A DNA stretch of 64,000 nt from Chrysaora quinquecirrha. Its lineage: Eukaryota > Cnidaria > Scyphozoa > Semaeostomeae > Pelagiidae. Positions within the stretch are counted from its first letter, which is position 1; each line of letters opens with the position of its first letter. The notes below the pieces were generated by a model, which saw only the letters and a program-made list of their open reading frames with translations, was not told the DNA's origin and made no database searches. The position numbers and the translations under genes were made by a program. Location: NCBI GenBank assembly GCA_014526335.1, contig JACTAT010000036.1, positions 1,148,501 to 1,212,500 on the forward strand, written 5' to 3'. Of this stretch, positions 45,796 through 57,526 are shown piece after piece.

Positions 45796-46879
45796 TAGAA
45801 GAGGAGATATGATTTTAACACTAAAACTTACCTCTCCACAAAACCCATTTACTGTTTTGCACTTGCTTGTTTCCGAGTAATCCTACTGAACTGAATGAGA
45901 TCTAGTACAGCTACATAACAAAGCCACATCAACAAATGTTAATTAAAACTGATGAACAAGATTAGATTTGAGTTACGTAGCTATTTGATTGTCGCCAACC
46001 ACAATCTTAAAATAAGCTCCACATTTCTACTGTTAAGAAAGTAGTTTAAGAACTTCATTAACTTTTCGATTTTAGGTCAGTCACTTTCACTAGATTACTT
46101 TACCCCCGTATAATCGACATTGGACGTTGACGGACAATTTGAAACAGCAATTTTCAGGGGGCGTTGTAAATATACAAAATTAAGTATTACCACTAGCAAG
46201 TCGGTGGAAAATTCCTATAGTTTGCTAATCAACAGTATCTCTAGATTACTGTGTTTTCATAAGAGAAGTATAATTAAGGAAGTAGTCTCTAAGGCCCTTT
46301 CATTTAGCCCACAGAGCCCCTGACTCGCCAGTACCCTTCGCAGAGGTAATAGGTGATCTTATAGTGAATGGAGGAAAGCACACCCTTTTGGCTGTTTTTA
46401 AGGGCATATTTATGATTCAAGGTCTTTTATGGGTGAATTCAAGAAAAAAACCTATCAAAAGAAACTAGAAAAACTGACCGTCTCTGCTCTGTACAAGTTT
46501 GTAATTGGCATACCAAGACATTAAACTAAGTACAATTCATCCCACTGGTTTCAAGAAACAACAACGTTTCAACGACCACCACCACTCACAACTTGAACTC
46601 GAACTCGAATTCGGGACTCGAAAACACACAATGCGCTCTTCAGAAAAGTAGAAAACGTATGGAACTGAAAGGTTAAAAAAGAGAGTACTTAAATCATCAG
46701 ATTTCAAATTATCGGCTTTTCCAAGGGAAATACCAAGACTAGTATGAATTTCATTTCGCAATATTGCGCCAAGTGCCATACAAATAATGAATAATTTAGA
46801 CGTAAACAATAACAATACCGATATTTACAATGCTAAAAGTATCAACCATACCCATGTCTTTTTTAAACTTTCCTACATC

Positions 46880-47128
46880 TTATGATTCCTCTACGGGCAT
46901 TCCCCTGTATCCAAGCGACAGAGTGATCCTCCTCAAGGTAGTCTGCGCACTCGGGTACTCCACGTTCAGTCGATCGACTATAGTCAGAAGAGACTGGAAA
47001 CGATCTCGTTGTTTCTGAATTTCGGTGTCCAGTTTCTCAGGTGTTTTGCAAATAAGACTGTACTTCTTGTCTTTTAATGTTGTGTAGTATTTTGCTCGCT
47101 GCTGTTTTGCAACAATATCGGCCAAGTT
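46880..47128 (-). CDS. CCDC40: CCDC40 exon 17 (terminal)
   Basis: Acceptor [29 protein letters not shown], then [20 protein letters not shown] and TAA at 46880-46882. It matches the LATILDRVRDEYP ending of vertebrate CCDC40. Confidence 0.94.
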   Translation of the reverse strand, partial: NLADIVAKQQRAKYYTTLKDKKYSLICKTPEKLDTEIQKQRDRFQSLLTIVDRLNVEYPSAQTTLRRITLSLGYRGMPVEES

Positions 47129-48821
47129 CTAGAAAAAAGGAGACAAATTCAACTTTAATTTGACCTGAGAGAATAAAATACATGTAACGTACTATAAGAC
47201 AAACCAAAACTCCATCAGAGCAGAGCAGAGCAGAGCAAAACATTAGAATGGCATAGCAAAGCATAGCAGAGTAAAACAGAGCAAAGCATAGCATAGCGGC
47301 ACAGCATAGCGGAGCAGAGCCAGTCACAGCAAAGAGTAGCGTAGCATAGCATTGCATATCATAGAATAGCATAGCATAGCATAGTATAACATAACATAAT
47401 ATAATATAATATAAATGTAATTAAGGGGCAAAAGGCTAACGCCTATAAAACCCTGAGTTTAAGCATTTAAATTAATCAGTTAGTACAAAAGTTATATTTT
47501 TCATCGCGACGGAGCATAGCATAGCAAAGTATGGCATACCATTGCAAAGCAGAGAATATCATAGTATAGCAGAGCAGGAAAGACAAGAGCACAGCAGAGA
47601 AAAGCATTGCATAGCATAGCAAAACATAGCGGAGTAGAGCATATCAGAGTAGAGCATAGTATAGCATAGCAGAACATAGAAACGCAAAGCATAGCATAGC
47701 ATAGCAGAGTAGAGCATTAGAGCATAGCAGAACAGAGAAGAGAAGAGCATATTATACATGGCATATCATAGCAGAGTACAGCAAAGTATAGCATAGCAGA
47801 ACAGAGAAGCGCAAAGCATAGGATAGTATAGCAGAGTAGAGCACAGTATAGCATAGCAGAATAGAGAAGAGCATAGAATCTAATTCTCATACATACTCTA
47901 TGCTTTGTTTCAGTGCATTGCTCAATTTCAATATCTTGTTCATCAATAGCTGAAGATAGATTTCGCTCTGTTAACTGCTTTTCTTCAAGAGACTGACTCA
48001 GAATCTGCTGTTGCTCTCTAAACTGGCGAATATCTAAACGAAATATAAAGTTATACGATACTCGATACGATATTTCATAGACATAGGCAGGCTCAGTAGA
48101 TAATGCAATTTGTATCTCAAAAAGGTGTTGTGAAGATGGAAGAGTGATTCACTGGACTGACTTGAGATGGAGTGGGAAAAGGTCAATTAACAACTAAAAC
48201 ATCCCCAATATATGAAAGAAGTTGGTCTAGGATAAACAGCTTTTGAACAGTTTCATCAGGCTGTCATACATCATCTTCTTATTTGTAACGTCTTGGTTCC
48301 AAAAGTAATGACATAGAATAAACAAACAATACATTGGGCATGTATCATGTATTGTTGAAACAGCTAAGAGTTGGAAGAAAATTAAACCAAATACAAACCA
48401 TCATCGCACGAGCTTGCATCTTGTGCTGTCTGTTTAATTTTCTTCTTTAGCTCACCAAGTTTCTTCTGGAAAGTTCCTTTCGTATCTTTGGCTTTACCAG
48501 TCTTTGCCTGAGCATCTCCCCTAATCGATAGAATAACAGCAAAATTAGACGAAGAAGATTCGCCACATAGCAGACAATGAAGTAAACGAGTTTAGAACAA
48601 CTGAAGATTTGAAACACATGTGTTTTTCTAAAAGGCTACTGGGCTAGTGATACTATAAGGACACCTGAGAAAATGGAAATAGTACATTCACAGTTTTCAG
48701 AACAACAGTGGGGATCCAATCTGTACGAGTTAGACTTTCAACTTCAATCAAAGATGAGAATGATTACAATCATCATGACTGATGCTTACGCTTATGATAA
48801 TGAAGATCATGATAATGTTAT

Positions 48822-48891
<70 letters not shown>

Positions 48892-51800
48892 GATGATGAT
48901 GATGATGATGATTATTATCATTATTATCATGATATAACAGTATTATGATGATAATGATGATGATTATGATAATGCTGCTGATGACGATGATGACATTACA
49001 GATGATTACGACGACTACGACGACGATGATGATGATATTGATAATGATTTTTATTAAAAATGATGTTGGCAATGATACTGATGATTGAGATGGCAACGAT
49101 TAAGATGATGATGTTGATGTTGATCATGTCCATGATTAAGTCGTGATGATAATGATGAAGATGATCCTGATGAAGATATCAGATTTGGGCAATGATGATC
49201 AACACTATGATAATGTTGATAGCTATGATTGTTCACGAACACCTGCTTGATTGATGGTGAAGCTAATAATCAACTGATCGATTACCTAAACAACATTACT
49301 TACTTGACTATAATACATTCCCTTCTGAAAACAGACTTTTCCATATCTTGTATCATCTTTTCTTGTTGCCTCATCAGCTGTGCCAGCCTCACTTCCATTC
49401 GATGTATCTCAGCTTTCATTGCGTGGATTTCACCCTGACCAACCTCAGAATCAACAGCGTTGCGAGCCTCTCTTGCAAGTTGAGTTTTCTTCTCCCATAA
49501 CATTATCTGTCGCCTGAAACATTGATTGAATAGCACATACGTTATTAGGTACAATGCATACAATACCTGCTATCATTTCAACCCCTCTCATCCCCCTTGA
49601 ACACTACGGTTAAACACTAAAATTTCCAGCTACTTCCGACCTTGCACAACGTCTAAGACAATAATCATTAGTATCAACAATGCTCAAAGGGCGAAGGGGC
49701 ATTTTGTCGTGTATACGCTAGATTGTTTGAAAATGTCAGTGATTGATAAAAATCTTAGGTGTTCAAACTACTTTTGGTCGCCATTAGCTAGGAGCACAAA
49801 CAAACTATATCTTCCTAAGGTATGGGTTCCATGCTAAGCACAATGGGACCACCATATAGCAAAAGAGAGTCTGATAAGCGTGACATATAGTGATTCCTTT
49901 TGCCTCTTGCCCTGAATTTCAAAGAGCTGGCTTAAATAAACCGAACCTACATCATAGTTAGTTCAAGGCCAACTGTCAAAAATCAACAAATATCTGCATC
50001 ACTCTTCGAAAAACCTCTTTAGTCAAAAACAAAATCTGTTCAAGAGCCTTAAATTAACTACATCTCTTCGAAAACTGCTCTAGATTCTAAGCTAAAGAAG
50101 CAGCCATTTTCAATTTAGGAATATTATTTGAAGTACTCACTCAGCTTCGACTAACGCGTTCAATAAACGTTTCTTCTCTTCCTTGAGACCGTCAATATTA
50201 TTTTGAATCCGCACTGAATTTAATTCGGCTTCCTAAATTGTAAAAGACAGAAATATCATTTAGTAAAGAGACGAAAAATAAGGATAAAAACCTAATGAGT
50301 GTTTTGAGTAAGGCTATTTCTTACTCAATAGCCTTACTAGTTTTACCTCACTACAATATCAGCCGAATATTTGTCACGAATGGGTTTCCTTAGGATCAGA
50401 AATACCCCTCTCCCAGTATATTGGTATGAAGCAGCTTTTCGTACTTATGACAGGCGTTTGTGGCTGTGATGGTAGCTCATATGCACACTAACAAGTTTAA
50501 GGCAAGTGACTGACTCTAATTTCGATGTCCACTAAAAATACCATTGGCCAACATGCACCATTTGGTAATTGTTTTTTTGTTCTAAAAGTTCGAAATAGAA
50601 GGAGATGTGCATTTGAGTAAGTCTAATGTATTTTAGTTACTTCCACTGATCAGTGGTTATTTCAGATTGATCATGATCAGCGCGAGGATTAAGTAAAATC
50701 CCTGGTAATTGCTTGCTGATAATTGCTGTCCTTTATTAGAAGGGACTTAGCCAATGGCAATCGGGATAGTTAGCTTTAACACCTCGGGTAAAGTCTTTGC
50801 AGTACAGTGGAGGATGTGCAGCAAAATGAAGGATATTCAGTACAGTGGAGGGATATCATCAGAACGGTGTAGGATATTCATTTAAGAGAAGGAATATCAT
50901 CAGTACAATGGAGGATGTTCAGTACAGTGGAGGAATATCATCATTACAGTGAGGATATTCAGTACAGTGGAGGGATATCATCAGTACGGTGTAGGATATT
51001 CATTTAAGAGAAGGAATATCATCAGTACAATGGAGGAATATCATCATTACAGTGAGGATATTCAGTACAGTGGAGGGATATCATTAGTACGGTGTAGGAT
51101 ATTCATTTAAGAGAAGGAATATCATCAGTACAATGGAGGATGTTCAGTACAGTGGAGGAATATCATCATTACAGTGAGGATATTTAGTACAGGGGAGGGA
51201 TATCATCAGTACAGTACAGTCATTACTGAAATTCCTCAACCGCAATGATGATATCCTTCCGTTGTACTGATGATATTCCTCCACTGTATAGAATATCCTC
51301 CACTGTACTGCACAACCACATCTGTACTGCAAAGACATTACCCGAGGTGTTTGACCAGTTTAAACTACACGAGGATAATAAATGGCGCTTTTTTATTGGA
51401 CAGTTCAACAATTTATCTTCATTTGATGGGTTGAAGTTTAACTTTGTTTAGGTACAGCTGGCTCAGCATACAGCAAAGATCGGAATAGCTACACTTACTC
51501 TCAGATTGTCCATGAACTCATTTTCTTTCAAGATATTATCTTGGTGCAAAGATTCTTGTTTCCCTCTGTTAGAATGGATTAAAATGTTCAACTTGGTCAT
51601 GTCATTCTGCATCCCCGTATACTGCGCTCTATATCATTAATCGATGACTGCTGAGAACCGATTTCACCTAGAATTTAAAAGAACTTAAATGTAAATTAAC
51701 GGTGGATTTATTTATCATTCATTGGTGTTACCTGTCTCAAAACTACTTGTGTGAGAATGTTTTCTATTTTGACAACAAGCGATAGAATAGTGAAGTCTTC

Positions 51801-54800
51801 AAAAACAGGAGAGAAAGATGAGCAAAAACAGGCAAAGAAAAGTAGGGCAGGACAGGATATGGAAGTGCATGGCAAGGAAGGGCAGTGCAGGCCCCACCAG
51901 ACCAGACAAGATCAGCCCAGATTTGACAAAATCAGCTCAGACCAGACCAAATCAGATCAGACCAAATCAGACTCGATTAGACTTAAGACCAGACGAGACA
52001 AGACCTAACTAAACAACCAGACGATGCAAAAATAAGCGCGGCTAGTCTAAATTAGATCAAAATAGACCAGGCCAGACCAGGAAAGACCAAATTAGACTCG
52101 ACCAGACCAGATCTGACAAGACCTATTAAACCAGACCAGACCCCAGTAAGGCAAAGCAAGACAGAGCATCGCAGAGAAGAGCAGAGATAAGCAGAACAGA
52201 AAAGAATACAGCAGATCAAACGAGAATAGATCAAAGGAATACTACAAAGATGAAATAAGATAAATAAGTCAGAAAAAGCAAGAAAATCATAACACTATGG
52301 CAAAAGGAACAAAGCAGTGCAAAGTAGCGATAACAACGATAGCAACGATAGCAGCGATAACAACTATAAGAGTCTAGCGCTCATCGCCATTAGAATAACC
52401 CTACCTTCAATCCTAAGTTTCTTTTGAAGAAGTATTGTTGATTGTTTCTTTAGAGATTCAATCTCATTGCTTTCATTGGTAACATCTTTAATCATTCTGA
52501 CGAGCTCATTCTGTTGTCTCAACCAAAACTGTTGCAATGATAAACACTCAGTAACTTTGGCATCGATTTGCTTTTGTAATGTTTTGATTTGGAATTCCAG
52601 AGGGCCTGTGTATTCTTCATCCTTCAACAGAAAAACATAGGAATTAATCAACTGAAAGAAAGAGAAGTCCTTAGACATACTAAAGAGCTTTTTTCGTCTG
52701 ATACTTCTCAGAGTATAAACGTCAGAAAATCCCAAAAGGAGGAGTTGAGAACGCGATACTCAAAACCTCGCTAGAATAGGTAAAGTAAATGCGTATTTTT
52801 TGGTCACTTTCTGTTTTTAGCAGACGCCTTCTCTTTTTGGTAGACGTCGAAACGTATTTCATTGGTACCGTCTTCTGAAAACGTCTCCAAAACCTTCTGT
52901 CCCCGAAAGTTAAAATGAATGGGCTAGTTCTAGTTTGTTAAGATCAGCCTGCCGTTTTCGGCAGCGATATTTTCTTGGTACAAGAAACTTTTTCCTGCTA
53001 AGGCGTTACCAGACATCCATCATTGGAGAGGCAAAAGGGCGTGGTCAAAGAACATTAGGGCGTGGTTTTAAGGAACAATAACCGAGTGGTACCTTTCTTC
53101 ATTGGAAGACCCTTTACCGGTTTAGGAGCATAAAAACTGGATGAATGTAACCCCCTGGAAATATAGCACTTCCTGTTGATGCTGAATAGGACAAAGCAAT
53201 TTACGGGGGGCAAACGGTTACCAAAAATATAGCGAAAATGACAACTTACTCCTTCTTTACTCAAAATTACATCAATCTTCTTGTTATACTGATCAATTGA
53301 TCCTTGCTTCTTCTCAATGACAGCATTTCTCTTTATCATCTCGTTTTCAATACGAGATATAGTCTCGTTCTTTTGATGGATCTCATTATTGATAGATCCA
53401 AGTGTATCCTGCAGGCGACGGACTCTTGAGGTGGCATTTGAGATTTCTAGAACATCTTTTGATATTTCGTTCTCGACGTCCGCCATTGCTCTTTCCTAGA
53501 AAGGATAACTAGGGATTATCAAAGAGAATACAGTTAAAAGTTCACATTTATTAAATAAACAGCTTAAACACGGGGTTTTATAAGCGTTAGAATAAGCACA
53601 CACTAAATTTGATGGTTGAAAGAGTGTAGAAATAGTCAGGAGCTGAGCATAGCACAGCTCTCTGATTTAATATTCACATGTGTGGCCTAGACATGGAAAC
53701 GAAAATTTGAAAATCGTACCATCATCCTGCTTTGTGGCTTAATGCAGCTGGCTCGTGGTGTCAAATACTTAGCAAGATCGGGGTTCGAGCCCAAGTTACG
53801 GTAGCATCATTGCCAGGGTCGAGGTCTCGATTAGTTAAGCTACATCTGGGATCCTAGCGACTGGCGCTGAATATACCATTCACCTTTCACCTTCACCTGT
53901 TTAAGAACAACCTCAGGGTTTTATAGGCGTTAGCCTTGTAGCACCTTAATTACATTCATATTCTATATTATTAAAACCCGCATATAAGAATCTAATTTTT
54001 AGGACACAGCCTGTTTAGGTTCTTATGTAGAGAGGTTTATACAGAAATCAAGGTGTAGTTTCTTGACATAAGGTCTAAAGCAACTGCCAAAAACAAAGTA
54101 TGGTCAAGGTTTGGCATCTTTCACAGGCCAGGCTAACCATTAGTCTGACATGTTTCGGAGTCTATGAAATAGGTTACCTCACACAAATTGCATTTCAACG
54201 TCAGTGGCTGGATTGAAAGCCCTGAGTAACTGTTTGCGCGTATTCAAGTCAGTAAGCGAAAACTAGCTACGATGTACCACGAAATGTAATAAGTCTAGGT
54301 CAGGAGTTCGAGCCCAACAAACAAATCAGAGTTATAGATATACACCCTCAACTTACCAGTTCTGTTGCCCGTCTTCGGACTTTATCTGTAACTTTCTTGG
54401 TGTACTGGGATGCCTTGTCAGCGGTCAACTGTTCTCTCATTTTTTCCATAATCATATCCTCCAATTTGACTTTTTCCAAAAATTCTCTTTCGATCTGCTT
54501 TCTAAGAACATTAGCCTCGTTCTCTTTCAGAGTTGCTTCCTGGAATAACGATAAGAGAAAAGGTTAATCCCTGGGTGGGGTGATAAAGGGTTTGATGTGT
54601 CTTGTTTGATCTTGTCTAGTATTCTCTGGTGTATTCGGGTCGGATCAGGTCTAGTCTGATCGGGTCTGGTCTGGCCTGATTTTGTCTTGATTTGTCTGGT
54701 TTGGTCGGATCTTGTAGGGTCAGCCCTGTCCTTTAAAGGCATGGCGCAATAGCCTTGTTTATATACAGGAAATAACGACACTTCGTGTTTCAAAAAACAT

Positions 54801-57488
54801 TTGGAAACGTGCATATTAAACTACTCCAATTTGAAAGCACGAACCTCTTGAAGAATAGCCTAAGGCACATTGTTAAAATAGCTGAAAATTAGTTTGTAGG
54901 GCTGTCGGGTTATATAGTAGAATGCTAGGGCTTTAGAGGTATATAGTTGAAGACTAGGGCTGTAGGAGTATATAGTTGCAAACTAGTATGTGGGGCTATA
55001 GGGGTATATAGTCAAAAATGGTAGGGCTTCCGAGAGGCGCGGGAGACCCGTACAAATTTAGGTAGTGTGTTGCACTGTTTATGCAGAAAGTTTTCGGGAC
55101 TACCACATAAAATTTGTGGGACGTAACAAAACAATTTGAGGTTCTTTTAGCCCACGGTTCTTGCTCCTGTAGCAAAAATATTTTGTACAACAGGTTGACG
55201 CCACTCGAAAGCTGCTACATAACACACATCAACAGGCCCACCTTTTCAATAGCCTCTAGTAGCCTTCAATACAGCATATCTCATCCTAAAGAAATCGTCG
55301 ATAGGGTCAAAGTGGTTGAAGTATTGTCAGGGGAACGAGATATATTTACCTCCCACTTTTGCCAGATTAGCCCTCGCCTCTTCCATAGCCTTCCTCTACA
55401 GAGCCTGCCTGAGTGGTGGCAGCGTTAAAGGTGATTGCCAGGGGTGAATTGTTAGTAAGGAAAAGGAATTAACATAAGACGAAAGTAAGGGTAAAGAAAA
55501 TTTGAGAGATGCTTGTCATCCAATTTATACCCCCCTCCCACCTTCGTTAATAAATGATAGTTTCGATCTTAATACATACCGTTGTAGATCTGTTTAACTG
55601 TTGTTCTGTTTCATATAACGCTCTACTATAAGTACTGTATTGTATCTTCAAAGCCTCGTGCTTATTCTGGCAAATTCCAATCTGCTTTTTAACCAGAGCA
55701 ATGTCAGTCTCAATCCTATTCTGCATGTACGTCAGTTGCTCGTTCTGTTCTTGAGCTTTCTTGATTTGTCTTTTGTAGCCATCAAGCTCTGTTTCTATTG
55801 ACATAATTCTCTGGTTTTGCAAGCTAAAAGAAATTCATGGTGTAAATTATCTTAGCCCCATACATCTTATGAATATATCTGTCATGAATGGCGACACTAG
55901 GATAGATTTTTCCACAAGTGGCATGCACCACAATAGATGGGATTCGAACCTGGACTGCATGACCAGAGAGCCAACGACGTTTCCACTCAGCTAAAGCGCT
56001 CAATTAAATCGCCAAAAACTCAGAGTAACTCCAGTTTTTTCATATTTGTCACAAATGGCGAATATATACAAATATGTTTGGTGCTGAAGAAGGCTTAACA
56101 TAGCGGAAACATAAGAAATTCAAACTGGAGAAGGGCCTTGAGCTTTATGACTCGGGGAGTTACTCGGCGATTTCATTTAGCTTTATATATAGGTCAGTGG
56201 AAACGTCGTTGGCTCTCTGGTCATGCAGTCTAGGTTCGAATCCCATCTATTGAGGTGTGCTACATGTTATGGAAGTTGAACTGAATTGAACTGAAAGTTG
56301 AAGAAAGTTGATTTCAATTGAATGAAAGTTAAGTGCTGTAACGTGTACGAATGAATGACCATGTATGAATAAGGAAGAAGTTAATAAAAAATGGCTTTTC
56401 GGTGTACCCTGATCAAGTCTAGGGCTTCTATCGGTCATTTACTGTATGAGTATTACCTTACAGCTTCCTGCATTGCAGTGTATGCTTCATCTCTTCGTCT
56501 TATTCCAATCAAACTACTGTTCCATTGTTGCAATAGCTGCTTCTTCTCAAGTTGTATTGCCTTTTAAAAAAAAACATTATGTTTCAAGAAAAGTAATCTA
56601 TTTAATCCTATCAGCAGTAGCAACTTAGACCCTTGAAAAAAGAAAGACTTTTGAGAAGTTTATTTGGAAACAATTTCTTTGCGACATCAGCCAAATCCTC
56701 CAGGTCTAGAGCCGGGAGATTTTGGAGCTTCATAAGTCTCCGATTTTCCAAAAGAACGAGCTTGCGATCTATCGTAACTCTCCCCAAATGTTCACCAACA
56801 GACACGATAGTGTTCCCAAAACTGAAAGGATCTATGCGTACCCATGTAAACGAAAGCCGTATCGTAACCTTCTGAAGTCAGTTTAAAGAAAATTTGAAGA
56901 AGTTAAGGTGCAGTGGTGTATTCAGCCAGTCGCTAGGACCTTCGAAGAAGATGAATTAAAGAGATCTCGACTGGTTGAAACGCTCCCGTGGCTGGGGCTG
57001 ACACATCCGACCTCTCTAAGCTCCTAACACAACGATTTAGCTGGAACAGACCACACCAAAGCACTTCTGAATAAATTATATTAAAATCAGTACCTCTAAT
57101 TCAGTGGTTGCTTCTGTCAATGTTTGCAGTGCTGCCTTGGTTTCTTCTTTTTGAGCAGAAAGCTGAGCTTCGTAAAGTTGGATGTCTTCTCTGAGATGAT
57201 CAACAGCTTGGACTAACATGTTCACTAGCAAATCCTAAAAAACGATATTCAATATTTGTGTTAGTGGAATAAAATTGGATATGGTCCGTTGACAGTGATG
57301 AACAGCAGTGATGATATTGATGATTGATCATGATCATGATCATGATGATGGCGACTCGACAACGATGATGATGATCATGATGATGATGATGATGATGATG
57401 ATAATTGTGACTGTGATGATGATTGTGGTGATACAAACTATGTTGTTGATTACAATGGTGATGATGCAAATGTTGATGATGATGATGC

Positions 57489-57526
<38 letters not shown>

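Larger units (their letters stand above)
42602..46879. other. Intergenic region between CNBD2 and CCDC40
   Basis: Holds the CNBD2 promoter side and CCDC40 3' side. On the minus strand, donor-like GAG|GTAAGT (near 45833) and AAG|GTAAGC (near 44115) could belong to noncoding 5' exons of CNBD2, but this is unproven. 42766-44865 has no other recognisable feature, nor has 45831-46879. Confidence 0.45.

Noticed and set aside
45477..45821. 114-codon minus-strand frame starting MLKSYLLFYTLLYAGPGL
   Set aside because: Low-complexity repeat translation, with no family resemblance.
47037..47759. Cys/Leu-rich minus-strand frames near 47037-47372 and 47501-47759
   Set aside because: Translations of the pentamer repeat AGCAT/AGAGC in CCDC40 intron 16.
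48673..49242. Asp-rich, Ile-rich and His-rich frames
   Set aside because: Products of (GAT)n repeats in a CCDC40 intron.
55926..56003. tRNA gene
   Set aside because: A and B boxes are present, but no proper acceptor or anticodon stem forms, and it recurs as a dispersed SINE.
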